From Protula sp. h YS-2021 (Eukaryota; Annelida; Polychaeta; Sabellida; Serpulidae), in the NCBI GenBank assembly GCA_949752745.1, contig OX457028.1, positions 22,428,352-22,492,351 of the forward strand: a stretch of 64,000 nucleotides of DNA, given 5' to 3'. The notes beneath the pieces were generated by a model. The model searched no databases, had not been told where the DNA came from, and worked only from the letters and a program-made list of their open reading frames with translations. The translations under genes were made by a program, and so were the position numbers. Of the stretch, positions 1-14,900 are shown piece by piece. Position 1 is the stretch's first letter, and each line of letters starts with the position of its first letter.

Positions 1-940
1 TAGGAATGTGATTGGCAAACTTTTGGCACCGGGATTCTCAACACTGAACAACCACGATTTCCACCCAAGATTCTTGTCGCCATTTCGCCATGCCGCTAGA
101 TGCCGCGCTTTGTACTAATTGCCCAAGTGCCTTCCTTGATGGTGTTACTGCTATTGTTGAATCGCCCTATTTTTGCGCTGTAGTCATCAATTGCAGACAT
201 TCAGCATTGGAAACAGCAACATCAAGTTCGTTCAGCGACCAAAACTGTGCTATTTAATTTAGCTCGCAGCAAAGCTAGCGGGGATTTCAAGTACGCCAAC
301 AGAACGAAGCAGCTATTGAAGAGCTCCGAGAATGGGCAAAATAAAGCTCCTGGCAGCTAAGACTGTAGAATAGGGACTAGATACTTTTTTCACGTAGACA
401 GGATCTCCCTTATTGACATCCTGCCTTTAAGACATTAAAACCAACATTAGCCCTGCAGGTTGCCCTTCAAGCAGCACTAAATGAGATGAAAGGCAACGAC
501 AGCAGAGAACGAAACTCAACCACGACAGGGCCAAGTGACACGCCTCAACCAGACGCGCAACCAGAGTCTCTCCCTCCACCCCCTCCCTTGATGTCACGAA
601 ACTTGGCGCGCAATGACAGTCCGCCGAAGACAGCATTTCTGGAGCCCCTGAAAGAGAAACTGGTCCCCGAAGAATACCCCCCTCGCTGACAGGGAAAATG
701 CCAATAAACAACAAACTTCTATTGGCTGAGGATGTCTGCGGCTCATTCCTCTGGGCGCGGATTGAAAACAGATTGCTGACTGCACAACGGAACTAGAAAC
801 TTGTCTTCTCGAGCCTTGCCGCCAGGAAATCCTCACCAGAAGAGCCGATGTGGCAGCGGTGGGTGATAGATATGACTATGAATACGGGGTGACGACGACA
901 CCTGCTTGTTAGGTGTATACAGCTTCTCAGTCTGCTGTTA
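1..940. other. No gene recognised
   Basis: I see no convincing exon or RNA gene here. From about 480 the DNA becomes more GC-rich and proline-rich reading frames appear on the plus strand; these may be the decayed gag-like front of the retroelement fragment that follows, but no motif supports that. Confidence 0.4.
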
Positions 941-1592
941 TTGGGAAGCAAGCGCACAACCCGACAAGCCAAGACCCGTCGCCGCGGGAGACACCACGGG
1001 CAGAGAAATATGCTGGAATTACAACAATCACAAGGGCTACAACCTGACCCGCTAGAGAATCGTCCACGCTTGCAGCACCTGCCCAGAGAAGCACCCGGAA
1101 TATCCCCACCGCCAATAGCATCGTGCCACCTTGGACCACTTTCAGGCAACATTCAAAATTGGGAGCAACTTTTTCAAAACGATCAGGACAAAGAATTCAT
1201 TTTTGACGGAATTTCAAACGATTTAAACATTGTAAACATAAATTTAGGGATAAAATGGAGGCAGGAATAAGGAAGAACCTGCAACTAAGACTAGGCTCCT
1301 GCAGAGCTGTGCAGCAGACAACATCGTCTCTCCGATCTCTGCCGTTCCGAAGGACGAGGACGGCGTACGACTACTTCACAACTGCTCGCAGCCTGACGGC
1401 GGATCACTCAACAGTTTCGCAATGCCCGACAATCACACATTTACGTCCTTCAACGCAGCACAACCCTTGGCGGGACAGGGATCCTATATGTGTAAGGGTG
1501 ACCGAAAATCCGCTTATCGCCATGTCAGCCGCAGCCCATTCTCGAAACCATTTACGGGTCTGAAGTGGAAGCTGCCTTTCATCAAGTGTTAA
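941..1592 (+). pseudogene. Decayed reverse-transcriptase fragment, DIRS-like retroelement
   Basis: Two plus-strand frames join into the front of a reverse transcriptase. The first (941-1270) ends with a segment containing NWEQLFQNDQDKEF, typical of the linker just before the polymerase in tyrosine-recombinase retrotransposons. The second (1272-1592) reads ISAVPKDEDGVRLLHNCSQ, then KGDRKSAYRHV and FTGLKW, which match fingers-domain motifs of DIRS-type reverse transcriptases. The switch of frame near 1270, the TAA at 1590 and absence of the downstream catalytic YxDD block show a truncated dead copy. It is not contiguous with the DIRS-like element at 21.9-23.9 kb. Family call is by motif only; the RT identity is fairly sure, the subfamily less so. 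Confidence 0.6.
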
Positions 1593-4500
1593 CGCAAGGG
1601 TATCCACTTCTACCTATTTATTTTTATTTTGTGTGAAAACGTGGGTGGGATGGGGATATAGGGGAGTAGGGATAAAATTACGAACGATAAAATGGCAAAA
1701 GACTTCGTAAAATTAAGCAGTTCGGCCGATGAATGCACCTACTCACTAAGGAATTCTTGCTCAGTTGTGAATCTTATAATAACCGTGCGTGCATTCACCA
1801 GATGGTATTTTTACCCTTTAAAGGTTTTGTTCAGAAATGTAATACAAAAATAATTTACAATAAAATATCACGGATTGGTCCAGGCAGTTAAGAAAGTTAT
1901 TTGAAAGAGTCCTACGTTACAGCTGTGTAGTCTGAAAAACAAACTTCGGTTTGAAACAAATAGTGTTGTTTTTAATACTGTGGATATGCTAAATCTATTA
2001 ATCTTTGAGGCAAAAAGTCGTGATTTTGTATCCATTTTAAAGAAGTGTGAAGCAGCTCAGTCTATGAACAAATTGCTACACTGGTATAGGAGCCCAAAAA
2101 GAATCGTTTTATAGGAAAATGTACAAAAGATACGAAGTTAGTATCATTTCAATTCATGCTGATACATAATTTAGTCAGCTCACTGAAAGGTAATTTGTTC
2201 AAATGGAAAATAAAGACGGATCTATACTCTCCATATTGCACTGCTGGAGGAAGTTCGCAAAAGGTATACCAGCGTGTTCTATCTGCCAAAAAAAAAACAA
2301 AAAAACTAATGGAATTGAATGATTTTGTAAGGAAATGGAGGACATATAATGTTGTGATTGAAAAGGAGAAAACAGAGGAAAAATCTTTTTAAAATCGATT
2401 ACTGTTGCATTGCTATTGTTTGCTCTCAATAGATTTAAACTCATCTTTTTTTTTCTTTTTTTCATTTTTCGTATTTAGTCCTGTTAAGGCAGAGGAAATA
2501 TATATTGGGTGTTGTGACATTTGACGTAAGTTAACTGTGTGTCTGAGAATGACGTGCGAAAGATATTTTTACTTTTCTGTCGGCCTGAATAATGGGAGAA
2601 AGACCGTGATGTCTGGTTGTAAAACATGGAAATAATAACTGTATTCTTCATATGCCTGAAGATTTTAGCACGTCGAAGAAATGGATGTATTGGTATATGG
2701 CAGATTAAAATGGTTTTTTTCTTCTATCACTTGTAGTTTTTAAGATGAGTATTCCGTCAGTAAGGTTCTAGCAGATATTTTAAACAGCTTTCTAAAGCTT
2801 TTCGTCAGATGAATTTAAAAATCTAGACCTTATCCTACTTTCACCCTTTGATATAAAAATATAAAAACATGAAGTTTTAAGATGTTTGGGTTTCGAGTGA
2901 AAAAACATTAACTATAATTAAATAAATGTCTTCGAATGAAGTAACAAAATGTTTTGATTTTTTTTTACTCAGGGCGGTCTAAGATAGGTGACCATACGAA
3001 ACAAATTCCTGTGATGTCCCACTAGATATCAGAACACCAACTTCTTTATCTTGTCAAATCTGATCTTTTTTTAATTTCTGTGATAAATATAGACCTGACT
3101 GATACCAGATATTTTTCATTTTGAAAACTATCGGACTTTAGGATATTGTTTAGTGTTTATTGTCAAGAAAGCATTACATACTATAAATAACACAAGCATT
3201 TATTGTATAATCTCTTTATATCCCTATTTTTAAGGACACCGAATGAGCCAATTTTTTTGTTTTTCTTCTTTTTTTTTATCGAGAAATGTTACGAAACGCA
3301 TGTGAAATACTGCCAATCCTGAATGTATGTAACTGAAGTAAAATTGTTTTCTGGTCAGATTTTACATGCTAGCCTGATAAATGCTCCGAAGAGGTGGACG
3401 ATTTGTTCTCAGTACCTCTGTTCTTCTTCCTGTATAACTCAATGAATCAATACTAATGAACAAATGTTCCTTTAAATTGACTAGAAAGTTTTGGAAATTG
3501 GAACGTGCAATCTCTAGGGCTTCTTGGCTTCCTGTTCTTTTTCACCTGCGCACTTACAATACCTCCCAATGCTTCACTATTAACGTATGCTGTCCCTGAG
3601 CCCCCTATAAGCACCTTCCCTCCCTGCGAACGCTCTTTTTGAATGAACCCTTTCCCAGCCGACTCTGATTGAGGAATAATGTGTTCCCAGTATTTTGCAT
3701 GCCAGATGGCAGAAATATGATGCATTTCATCTGTTGCCCGTTATCTGTTACTTTCACATACTAACCAGATTTGATTCAGGAATAGATATTTCAAGGAACC
3801 GAGCGTTTGGTGTAATTCCTTTTTTTCACTAGCTACATGTTTCTGTTGAGAAAAAAGTGAGCGCCGAAGGCCTTAATGCAACATTTCATAAAGACTCTGG
3901 AATAAACGTATGAGGCAGAAGTAGGAAATAAAATGGACTATTAATTTTAGCGCGTTTTCTTCCTTCTGGTTAACTTTTTCTCAACTTCAGTTTTTTTTAC
4001 CTTTTTTTCTTTTATTTAAAAAAAAACGCAACAGTTTGCTTCGATGCCAGAAAACTGGATTAAATCTGATTTCAAACTATGAATTGTAGTGACTGTACTT
4101 GACTCCGATGCATACTTGTTGCATTTCACTGCATGTCTGAGAATGTCACAAGTCAGGTTTATGCCGACTGGTTTTACAGGTTACCAGTTATATCAGGCTG
4201 ATATATTAAAAGAAGGCCTGATAAAAATTTTCCGTGAAAGTGAGACCGTTCCAAAGGAAAGCATTACACATTAGGAGTTATAAATTAGACCTTTCTATTA
4301 GTAAATGTAAACCTCAACAACATTTTCCCAAAGGCATAGATTGTTTATGGTGTTTTTATGGCTAATAAGGCGGGTGTCGGGTTTAGCGGGTACCATTCCG
4401 AGTGCTCGTTCACAGTCAAATACTTTGGAGTCATGATAACTTCGTGGAAATATGTCGAGACGTAGTTGCAACGCATCCCTAAACACTAAACCGCATTCTT

Positions 4501-5042
4501 TTTGCCTCTTTCTTGCAGAGGTTAATTAAATGTAGGATCTTGGTGGTTTCAAATTTCTTCCGTCAGCAAGTAAAAGGCTCAGTTGTTGAAGATAAAAGTA
4601 CATTTTACAGCCATCCTAAGGACATAGGTCGAGCTGATACATTTTCTGAGTGAAACTTACCGAATATATACAACTATATATAGGAAACTGACGCAAAGCT
4701 CAAATGTGTTGGATAGAAAACATTCTTAATTTGTAGATTTATCTCAGATTAACTGTCATTTTGCAACAAAATTTTTCTCAGATTAAGTACGACTTGACAA
4801 CAAAAGCGCATTACACTTTCATGCCCAAACAAGTTTAAGGAAAAACAAAAAGATCACAAATTCCATCCATAACTTTGGACGCACTTTCGGACGGAAAATT
4901 AAATGCAACACAAGTAAGGATAACGCGTTATTTATAGGCTCTTAACTAATTTTGTCTCAAGCGACCGACCTTTCCCATTTCAACCATTTAAATACCTGCA
5001 TTCATGAAATCCAAGTTTTATTTCCTTAAAATTGCTGTGCTC

Positions 5043-5044
<2 letters not shown>
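1593..5044. other. AT-rich noncoding DNA
   Basis: About 3.4 kb without a recognisable exon. Open frames here (for example minus strand 3453-3725) show no known motif or splice-framed structure. Probably 5' flank or early intron of the receptor gene to the right. Confidence 0.45.

Positions 5045-5136
<92 letters not shown>
5045..5136. repeat. (TA)n microsatellite
   Basis: About 45 uninterrupted TA units. Open frames running through it encode only alternating Tyr-Ile and are not genes. The ~210 bp after it (5137-5350) is unusually GC-rich for the region and unassigned. Confidence 0.97.
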
Positions 5137-5137
<1 letters not shown>

Positions 5138-5773
5138 TTTTGTTTGTTTGATTGATTGTTTATTGTTCGAGTGTCTATCTTTGGAGGGTTGGGAGCAGTG
5201 GGTTACCGTGACATGGACTGTCTACAGTGTGCCGTTGGTGTTGGGTTGGATTTCACCGGCTTGTCACGCGGGGTGTCGCCGACACAACGCAAACAATGTC
5301 TCTACAAATTGGCTACATGGCAGCCAACATCGAAAAGAGAAGATTTATAACACAAAAAAAACGTCCTTTTTTGCATAAAACACAAATGCGCCTGACTTAA
5401 AAAGACTCTTCTTCCACAGAAAATACGTAGAATTTAAAACATAACCTCGCCTTCATGCACCAAAGTGCAAATGATTTATCGACAGCAATACTTTTCAATA
5501 GTATTTAGACTGACATTGATTTATTTTACTTTTGTTTGGAGTATCTACGTACGTTTTACCTTTTGACTTTGGGCTGAAGTAACATAATTATCTATATAGA
5601 AAACTTAAATAAACAACTTACGCTGAAAATAATTAAAAATTCAGGTCAAAAGCGTTATAATTTTGAAAATAACGTCAGGCACGAAAGGTTTAATTAACAA
5701 CTTATTACATAAAAACAATCAAATGAACCGTACAATAATTATCATTTTATCTTCTGTTTTGACTCTAAAAAAG

Positions 5774-5955
5774 AGCGTTGTCTTGCTGGCTACTACCTCC
5801 ATGAGAACGAGTGCGAGAGGTGTGAGCGCGGGAGCTTCAACAGTGTCAACAACCACACGAGGGGAAGCTGTGAGCTCTGCCCGCCCCACAACGTCACTGG
5901 CCAGGCCGCATCCACGCTCTACATCGGTGCTACCTCACACACCGACTGCTTCTTT
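5774..5955 (+). CDS. Exon: Cys-rich GCC2/GCC3 (ephrin-receptor-like) module
   Basis: The exon encodes a Cys-spaced segment with [15 protein letters not shown] followed by [11 protein letters not shown] and a final DC, the spacing of GCC2/GCC3 (ephrin-receptor-like) repeats. It ends at a GTAAAT donor in phase 0, which is the phase in which the first IPT exon (8123) begins. The acceptor could be at 5774 or 5776. It contains potential N-glycosylation sites (NHT, NVT), fitting an extracellular module. Confidence 0.7.
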
Positions 5956-8900
5956 GTAAATTACACAGAACATACCTTTGCTTTGCTCAAAATAGTTTAG
6001 CTATTTGCTATTTATTTATTTTTGTTTTTGCTTCTTTTTGCTTTTTGATAATAGTTAAATAGTAGATGTACCACCAATTTGGTATATGTTTGAGGAGTTT
6101 CTTTGCTTAAAGCTTTTTTGGAACGGCTGACAGAAACCAGTGCTATAGGAAACCATTTTTTTAGCTGGGAGAAGATGACCCGCCCCCTCCCCTTCCGAGG
6201 ATGGTCACTTGATATCAAATGTGTTACAAATGAGTGCCAAAAAAAAGGGGGAAGGGGTAATAGTTTTGAGACCAAACGCGTTCAGAGTTCCATTTTCGTT
6301 GAAAAGAAGGGGGGAGCAAATTTTATTCAGTACTCCACGTTACCTACAAAAAAACGTGGTTCTTTCAGAATGGTATTCCCGGATTTGGTTAAAAAGGAGG
6401 TATTGTATCTAGCTCAGCACTCCGCAATGAGGTGTCGTTTTAAAAAGTCATGTACACGCTTGGTAACCAGTTGGTACCTCAGTTTCTCCCCCCCCCCCCC
6501 GATATGGAGCAATTCTGATACATCAACCTGATTTGATTTACCTCACACTAGTATTATCATTCATTTCATTTTTATATGGAATTTATTAGGAAATTTTTGA
6601 TATCAAGGATTAATTTTTGATCTCGAAAATTGATCTTTGGATATCAAGAATTAATTTTTGCTATCTGTAATTATATTTTTCATATCTCTAAAGTAATTCT
6701 TGGGTCAGTTAATATTTAGAAATATCAAGAAATATTTATTGTGTCAAAAATTACTTATTGATCTCTAAAATTGATTCTTGATGCAAAAATGACATATATA
6801 TGACAGCAAAATCTCAATTTTGAGCTCAATGATTTATTTTTCTTTAATTGATATCAAGAATTTATTTCAGATATCATTATTTCAGAATGAGACTTTTTTA
6901 AGTTATATTTTGAAATCTGCAGATTGACTTTTGATCTCAAAAATTAATTTTTATATAAAAAAAATTCAGAAGCACACATCTGTGAATAAAATAATGACTG
7001 GTCCTTGTATACAGAATCTTTCTTTTAATTTTTCTGTACAAAAAAGAGCAATTCTATATCTCAAAAATTGTGTTGTTATTATTGATATCAAAAATTTAAG
7101 TTTTTGTCTCCAAAATTTAATTGGCGATTTGTTAAATTTTATATAACTGTGTGTCTCCCTTAAGATTTTTAAGTTTGTAAAATTGATCTTTTGATCTCAA
7201 AAATAGATTTTTGCCATCTGAAATTGCAAAATATAAATTAATGAAATCTACATTGATTTATTGATATCTTTAATTTTTATATGTTGATATCAAAAATAGC
7301 AATAAATGTTAAAACGGCATTACACATTTTATGCTATCTTTAATATGGAATTATTTGCCATTCGCCAAGTATCAGATTTCATTGAGCTACAATTTAGTAT
7401 AAATAACTTTCTGAGAGGGAAATCTCTAGAATAACTATGTATTTGTGATACATGGGAAACATGAAATTTGATTTATTTTTAGTCAATGATAAAAACTTTT
7501 AGAAGGGGACAAAATCTTTCATGGGAAACATTAAATCTGATTTATTTTTAGTCAATGTTAAAAACTTTTAGAAGGGGAGAGAATCTTTCCCAAATCCACA
7601 CCATCCCCAAACCCCCACCCCTTCAGAGAGAAAATTACTTAAACCCGAGAAAAAGACCAGGTTACCTAGAAACAATCGTTTTCATTTTACTTCTTTAATT
7701 TCCGTTTTGTCATTTAATAGTATTTAATGAATTAATGATACCAGCAATTGAATAACTGATATCACTAAAACTAAGCGTACCAAAATTGTTGACATTACTT
7801 TTTCAATTACCAACTTTCAGTTACTGAAAAATTGTACTGAATATTTTATATCAGAAATGATCTATAACAATAATTATATCAATAATTCAATTGATAAGTG
7901 ATTTCTGAAATACATATATGAATACCAAAAGTTAAACATACGAGATCAGTAACCTATTTTTGGTATCAAGAATAAATTTTATAGATTCAATTTAAATAAT
8001 TCTAATTCAATTTTAAATTTCAATAATTATTTATTGATATCAGTTGAGCACAAATGAAAGATAAGAGTAATCTGTTGTTTGGCAATGCGTGTAAAGTATA
8101 TATTGATTTATCTTCAAATCAGGAGCCTAAAATTGACACGTTTCATCCAACAAAAGGCCCGAAGTCGGGAGGGACCGTGATACAAGTAAAGTTGTTTGCG
8201 TTTGAAGACTTCTACGACGTCGTGGTCGCTTATGCAGCAAGAACACCAGCAAACATTACCGCTTTCAAGTAATAATACCTACTGTACAATCACTGTATAG
8301 AAACGTCACTTGGCGTCGTTCACATCCCTGGCATCGACGTTAGATATACGTCATCACCCAATGCAAAAGATAGTACCCTGATGTAAATCGAAACTTCGTA
8401 TAACGATGCTCCATGGACGTCCAACAAGCAGCATGCGTCTTCTTAAAATAATTTCACATTCACCCTCACCCCGAAGATGAATGTGAACAAGGTCACTTTA
8501 TATGTATATTCTCACATATTTGTGTAAAATCTGCCACGCTGCTAAAATTCTGGAAATTTGGATATTTCTCTAGAAGTATCATGCATAACTCAAACTTTAG
8601 TTCATTTAAATTTTTAAATCATTAAAATGAAAAGCCTTTGTGTGGTTTGAGATGTAAACGGAGCCACATGGAGCAGCACTGTCCTTTCGGTCACGTTGTG
8701 ACAAACGTTGAAACCGCTTGTGATTGTTTTGTGACGAATGGAGACCCATACTAACCTAAAATGGCTGCACAAGCATTCCTTCTATTTGCAGCAAGTCCGA
8801 GGCCACGGTAACTTTACTCACAAGAAGAGTAGATGAGAAAAAACAAGGGGTCATTCAGCTGACGTTTAGCATTGACAAGCTTTATAAATCGGACGCCTCG

Positions 8901-11900
8901 TTCTCCTATCAGGAGGACCCAGTCATCGACAGCATCAGCAAGCTGAAAACCTTCATCAGGTAGGCCAGCGCTCCGCTGCTTCCTTTGTAGTTTTTCTTAA
9001 TGGCTACCCTTGTCTTGTTTGGCAAAAAATTATTCAAGATTTCCTCACACACAATTTGCCAATTATGGTTGTTTAACCTTTAGTTCTATTTTAATGTATA
9101 GCCAGGCCAGAGTTTGCTCGTGTTAAGTGTATAGATCAGTTCGTGACCGGACAGTTCACATATTTTACCTCATTTGATTTTGAATTTTTTGTTGTTGTTT
9201 GGGGGATTGTTGTTTGGAATGAAGCAACAATTATCTTCCGCTGTTTGAAGTTAATTCTCCAGCTGTGAATTTTTACAGCTGCAAATCATTCCTTTCCACT
9301 GGGCATTGGGGAGTGTAGGTATATAACGACAAATAAGTTGTTTTTTAAATTATAAAATAAAGTGAATTAGGGCACTGCATTCCCATTTTATTTGAACACA
9401 AGAAAGAAAAACACAGTGCTTCTTTCGGATTATGAAACCACAATGGAGGTGGTGAATGTGAGCTTGAATATGACAAAACTGGACAATGAGTGATTTTACA
9501 TTTTAGTGATTTCCAGAAACAGCATTTGTATTTACTTTCAATGGCATGTATAGCTTATTTATTATTTTTTTGTGTGTCTTCAAAAAGATAGTTTATTGCA
9601 TTTCATTAAAATGCATCCAATAGAATAAACAATATGAAATACCTCAAATGGAAAGCCATATATTTATCTCTTTTCTGGTCAAAATGTCACTTGTTTTAAA
9701 CTCATTAAAAAGTGCCACAAGTCCTGCTGCAGCAAAATTTTTGTTTTACACTGTTCACTTCTCGTTCTGTCATCAGTGAATTTGTTCACACCAGCGAACA
9801 AAATAGGCATCTTCACGTTCAAAAGCCATATATAGTCAAATTCGTAGATGGTGCTATACCGCTGATTGAAGCGTTTAATTCGGTGTAAGGAAACGTTTTG
9901 ACCACCAAAATAAATCGATCCCCCGGTCGATTTGTTTTAAAACAAACAGACCCCCCCCCCTGAAATGTTTTAACCCTCTTATTTTTTGTTGATTTCTTTA
10001 TTTCTTTCCACATACGGCCACCTTATTGGTTTCTTTAATTGAAATAAAAACTATATCCATGAATAACAATTTATTTAGCAACTGACATCTACATTTTCAA
10101 ACACGAAAACACTTCCAACACCACTAACATACAGTCACCAAAAAGTCTGTCCATTTTATATTTAAACATGATTATTTGGAGGGGGTCATTTTATTATAGG
10201 GGAGGTCTGTTGGTTATGGCGGGCTTTCCCAAAACAAATCGACCGGGGGGTCTGTTTGTTTTAAAACAAATCGACCCGGGGGTCGATTTGTTTGGGGGTC
10301 AAAACGTTTCATTACACCGGGCGAGAATATCTGGGTCAAGTGACAAGACATTCATTCCACTTTACGGGGGGGGGGGGGGGGGGGTTCACAATTCTCTCTC
10401 ATAAAAAAAACACATTATCCAAAAACATAACCGGTAATTGGGGGTACTATTTCGAAAAAAAATGGGAACTTCGATCGATTCTAAAAGAACTTACCTCTAA
10501 AATATCATTTATATATTTAATGAAATCTGCTGGCACGAAGATATTTTGAACCTCATGTTCACATAAATTAACTTTTTGACTGTAACGATGGTGCAATGTC
10601 ATATTCGTGCTACAAATATTATTTATGATTCTACTTCAAAGAAATCACTGCCAAGGGTTCTACGCGATGTCACGTTCTTGGACCATTGCGAATAGAAACT
10701 GCCTGGATGTCACTGCCGCTTTTTTAGCAAACTATTTAAACGCATTTAAAAGTCGTTCACGTTTTGTGGTAGGTTTAGAGTCCCAAGGATTGGTGCTTTA
10801 CTTTATGTACCAGTTTTTTTTTACATCATTTAAACGCCAAATTGTTGTTTAAATTGCGAAGAAATGGAGCAATTCTCCAACGGAGCTAATAAAAGCGGCC
10901 GAGAGCAGTTCCACAAACCTTCCACCATTGAATAGTCGCTGGACAAGCAACGTTGTTTAGACGTTGCTTTTGGTCGCAGTCTAAACCATACTCATCTCCG
11001 GGTCAAATTTCCTTAACAAACAATAAAACTGTAGAGGGAATCGCCCAGCCTTTCATATGTCCCATGATGTAGTTGTAATATATTACTTTTCTTTTCAGAG
11101 CCAGTTTGCCAAAAGCAGTTCATTAGCAGATCTTACGACTATTTAAAAGCTAGTTTATTGTCAGTTTATGTCTATCAGGCAATTATATAAATTACGTAAG
11201 CGATACATAATCGCTTAGACGGTGTCATTTGAAAATCTTAAATTTTCAAGATTATTGCGTAATTTGTTTAATCTTGGGTAATTTTTTTTTACAATTCTAT
11301 TGAAGTCTTTGACACTTTGCTACTAGCTTATATTTTTTTGGTAAACGAATGAATTATGAAGTATTTATTGTAGCATTTAATAAAGCATGTTTTCTTTGCA
11401 CAACATTATAATCCTTTGTCCCCCCCCCCCCCCCCCAACCTTAACACATGTTAACTCCGCTGTCAAAATTGGATCGGCCGCTCTAAGTATCGTTAAAAAA
11501 ACGAAATGACAAGCCTGTTATTTAATGTTGGCCAGTTTAATTCTATAGATGTCACTGATAATAAATTCATGCATTACTTGATGGCTTCAACTGCATTTTC
11601 TTTGGAGCCCTCTGACGCCACGCATTGCTTTTTGACATTTAAATAACTTACGTCAGACACTTCTTTGACACATCCAAAATGTTAGCAAGCATAATATATT
11701 TATATGTTTATTTAAAGATAAAAAATATTTCAATAAATGCATAAATGTTCTGGAATATAAGAACATATATCGGATTAAAATAAGTTCCATTGGAGCTGTA
11801 TTTACGATTGCTCCAAAAAATGACAACATCGTCATTGGTTCGCCCTACTGAAAACACAAATAGACGATTATAAAAATGGTCGCCGTGTATACCATTTTGA

Positions 11901-14900
11901 TAAATATCTAAGAGCAGAATACGTGGGAAAATTGAACACTGTCTTAAGATAATGAATAGCTGCGGTTATGTGTTTAATGTGTCAGCCTTTTGTGTTCATG
12001 TGGCAAACTTTTTTTCCGGGATTGAAGTTACCTGTGGCTGATGCTTTTTAGGCCTGCATGCGAATTCCTGTTTGAGGTTTAACATCGGAACAAAAGAAAA
12101 ATAGCGGAGATTTTAACAGCGAAAACATATGTCTATACTTTTAGACATGCTAAAAAAAAACAAAATAACACTTATAATATCCCTTAGAAATCTCTTTAAT
12201 TATAAAGGACTTAAATATATCTGTCATTTACATTCAGTAAGAAACTGCAACACTTAAAATGAAACTAAACTAGAACCTCATTTCGCCAGCGAAATGTTAA
12301 ACACTTGACAAAAATTAAAACGCAGAAATACTTCCTTCAATGGATTATTTTTTGTATAATATATTGCAAACAACACAGTTTGAATACGTCTTAAAAGTCG
12401 AGTAGTGTTTGGGTTTTGTTGACTTAATGTTTTATTGACTTATAAGGCATACGCCGTGTTATCTATTCACACAGTGAGAGCTCACACAAAGCTGAACAAC
12501 TGTGTGTTCTGTGCTGTGCGTGAAATGCTTCGCATTTACTTGCAAAAAATACACTCTTTTCGCATGGCGTTTTAATCAAGAAAACGAAATCGAAGGCGAA
12601 AATAAAAACTGTCATGCACACGTTCATATCGCGTTCTACCTAAGTCCCAAGTTTCGTGGCCGTAGGGCCCGTAGTGCCAGTGGAGGAGATGAAACAAGAA
12701 ATCCGATCACTGTCAAGAACAAAAAGATACCAACGGCTGCTCGCACAAATTCAAAAAGCCCTTGCAATCCAAAGGCTTGTCAAATGTTAATTAATGATCT
12801 CAATTAATAAATATCCAGAACTCCTTTTTCTAGCAGTATTTAAATTTGTGATATCAACACTTATTTTCGAATTGTTTGTTGATATCAAAAACAAAGCAAA
12901 ACATACACACGACTTAACCTAGAAATTGAGTTATGTACATTTATTTTTAGTGTAAAATAGGAATTAAACATACCTAAAATTCGGGTCCAGGACAAGTGTC
13001 ATAAACACAACACTATCAATATAAATATTTTTAAAATATATAAATGATAATGTATAAGCAAGCGAAACATATATTAATAAAAATGGAGAACAAATGAATG
13101 AAATGAAAAGAAATGACACCGAATCGCATGTGAGCGGTATTTGTTGCGGTTGAAGTGCAGTTCACATATACTGTCTCATCTTGTGTAACCTGTATTTAAC
13201 TCGATGTAGGTGAATACAGCGTTGGTTGATGTGATTGGCCAATCAATTCCATTGACTCTTCGTTGATTTTCAAATTTATTTATTTATTTATTTTATTTAT
13301 TTATTTCATTTTTGTCTTTGGTATAGTGAGACTTGCAATTTTATACATTGAATCTGTATAGGGCAACCAACACGCGTTGAGAATTTTGTTTATAAAGAGA
13401 AAATATGATTATATTTCACACGAATGTAAAAAAAAAAACTCGAGCACAGGCAATATGCATTGTACGGTTTTTAGATGTTACTTTGCGTTGGGCTCTTATA
13501 TAAATAAACAGGAAAGTTTAACTCTGTAGCTGCTTTATTAAAAGAGTGCAGTTGCCCCGAGTAACATTTGACCTGTGCTTGTGGACGTTGTGCTCTTATT
13601 CTTTGATATTTTGGTAAGGTAACTCCAAGATATCTGTTCAGAAGAAAGAGACTGATGAAGGCGCTGCTGTACGATTTTCCAGCTATTTCCTGGCATTTAG
13701 GTCAAAGTTTCTAATTTTTTTACGCTCAGCGTACAGTCCACCTACTTTTTATTTACCTTTTTCACCTGGCCGTGTGAATGCTCTTTCTTTATTTTCGAGT
13801 TTTCTTCCATAAATTAGAATTATGATAACAAATAAACAACATACATTGTTATGTTGTATGCAGATAACCGAATAACATGTGCTTAACATTCATCACATGT
13901 TGCCAAAAAATAAAAAGAGAGGGTGTTGAATTTGTCTTTGTGTGTAGAGCTGTCAGGTTATGGCCCCATTCACCTGCACTTCAGAAGGTACTCTAGTTTG
14001 TATTCCGTGATGTTTAATTTGTGTAAAATAACATCTTAGACACATGACACGCATGACATGCCAGGTGAAGCCTATAGTCCTACTTTGTTAGATAGTAAAT
14101 TCTGCTTGAAGTGATCGACACACCCAAATGTTCATTCATACTTAAGCACCTCTTTTGATGACAGAAAGTTGTACAATTTGTAAAGATTTCTCTGCTGTGA
14201 TTTTAAAACGGTGATTCATTCTGAGGCTTTTCTCTGTGCTGGTACCATAATAAAACTAACATGTAGAAGATTCCATCGAATCCCACAAAACAAAATGATT
14301 AATTTGAACGCTTCAATTTTTATATAATATATTTACAAGATTCGGATCTAAGCTCAGTAACAAAGACTGACCCATCAGACATGAAGGTCAATTTCCGGAA
14401 CAAAAAAATATTTAGCTCATAACCTCACTGGATTTCTTGAGCGTTTTTAAGGCCAAAAAGAAAAACAATCTTGTTTCTTATCCCAATGTCTATGACATTT
14501 AACCCAGCTGGCCAGCGATCTTCTATATTTATTATGCGAAAAATTAAATCAGGCCAGGCCCAACATTTTTTATTTTTGAAAATTCCGATGATCCGTCATT
14601 GACCAAAACGCTTGGTTATTTTTCTTCTTCGTAAGATATAGCTTAAGGTTTTTATAACACGTTCTTCTGACATAATACTTTCTTCTAAATTTATAAGCTG
14701 CTACTTTGAAGCACCTGAGGGCAAAATTTGAGAAATACACGTACTTTTTTAGTACCTTTTCTGCGTTTCATGTAAATCTTTGTTTCTATAAAATTTTATA
14801 AACCAGGCCAGCCAGTCGATTCTTTTTTTTTTTTCTTCTTTTTTTTTCAGACCGGCTGGGTCATTTGCTTTTTAAATATTTTCGATTTTAGTGAACCAAC

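Noticed and set aside
3453..3725. 90-residue minus-strand frame
   Set aside because: No recognisable domain, no splice context, no neighbour.
5004..5378. 124-residue frame
   Set aside because: Generated by the (TA)n tract; alternating Tyr-Ile only.
12502..12807. 101-residue frame
   Set aside because: Lies within the TTAA-ended transposon copy; other copies do not keep the frame.
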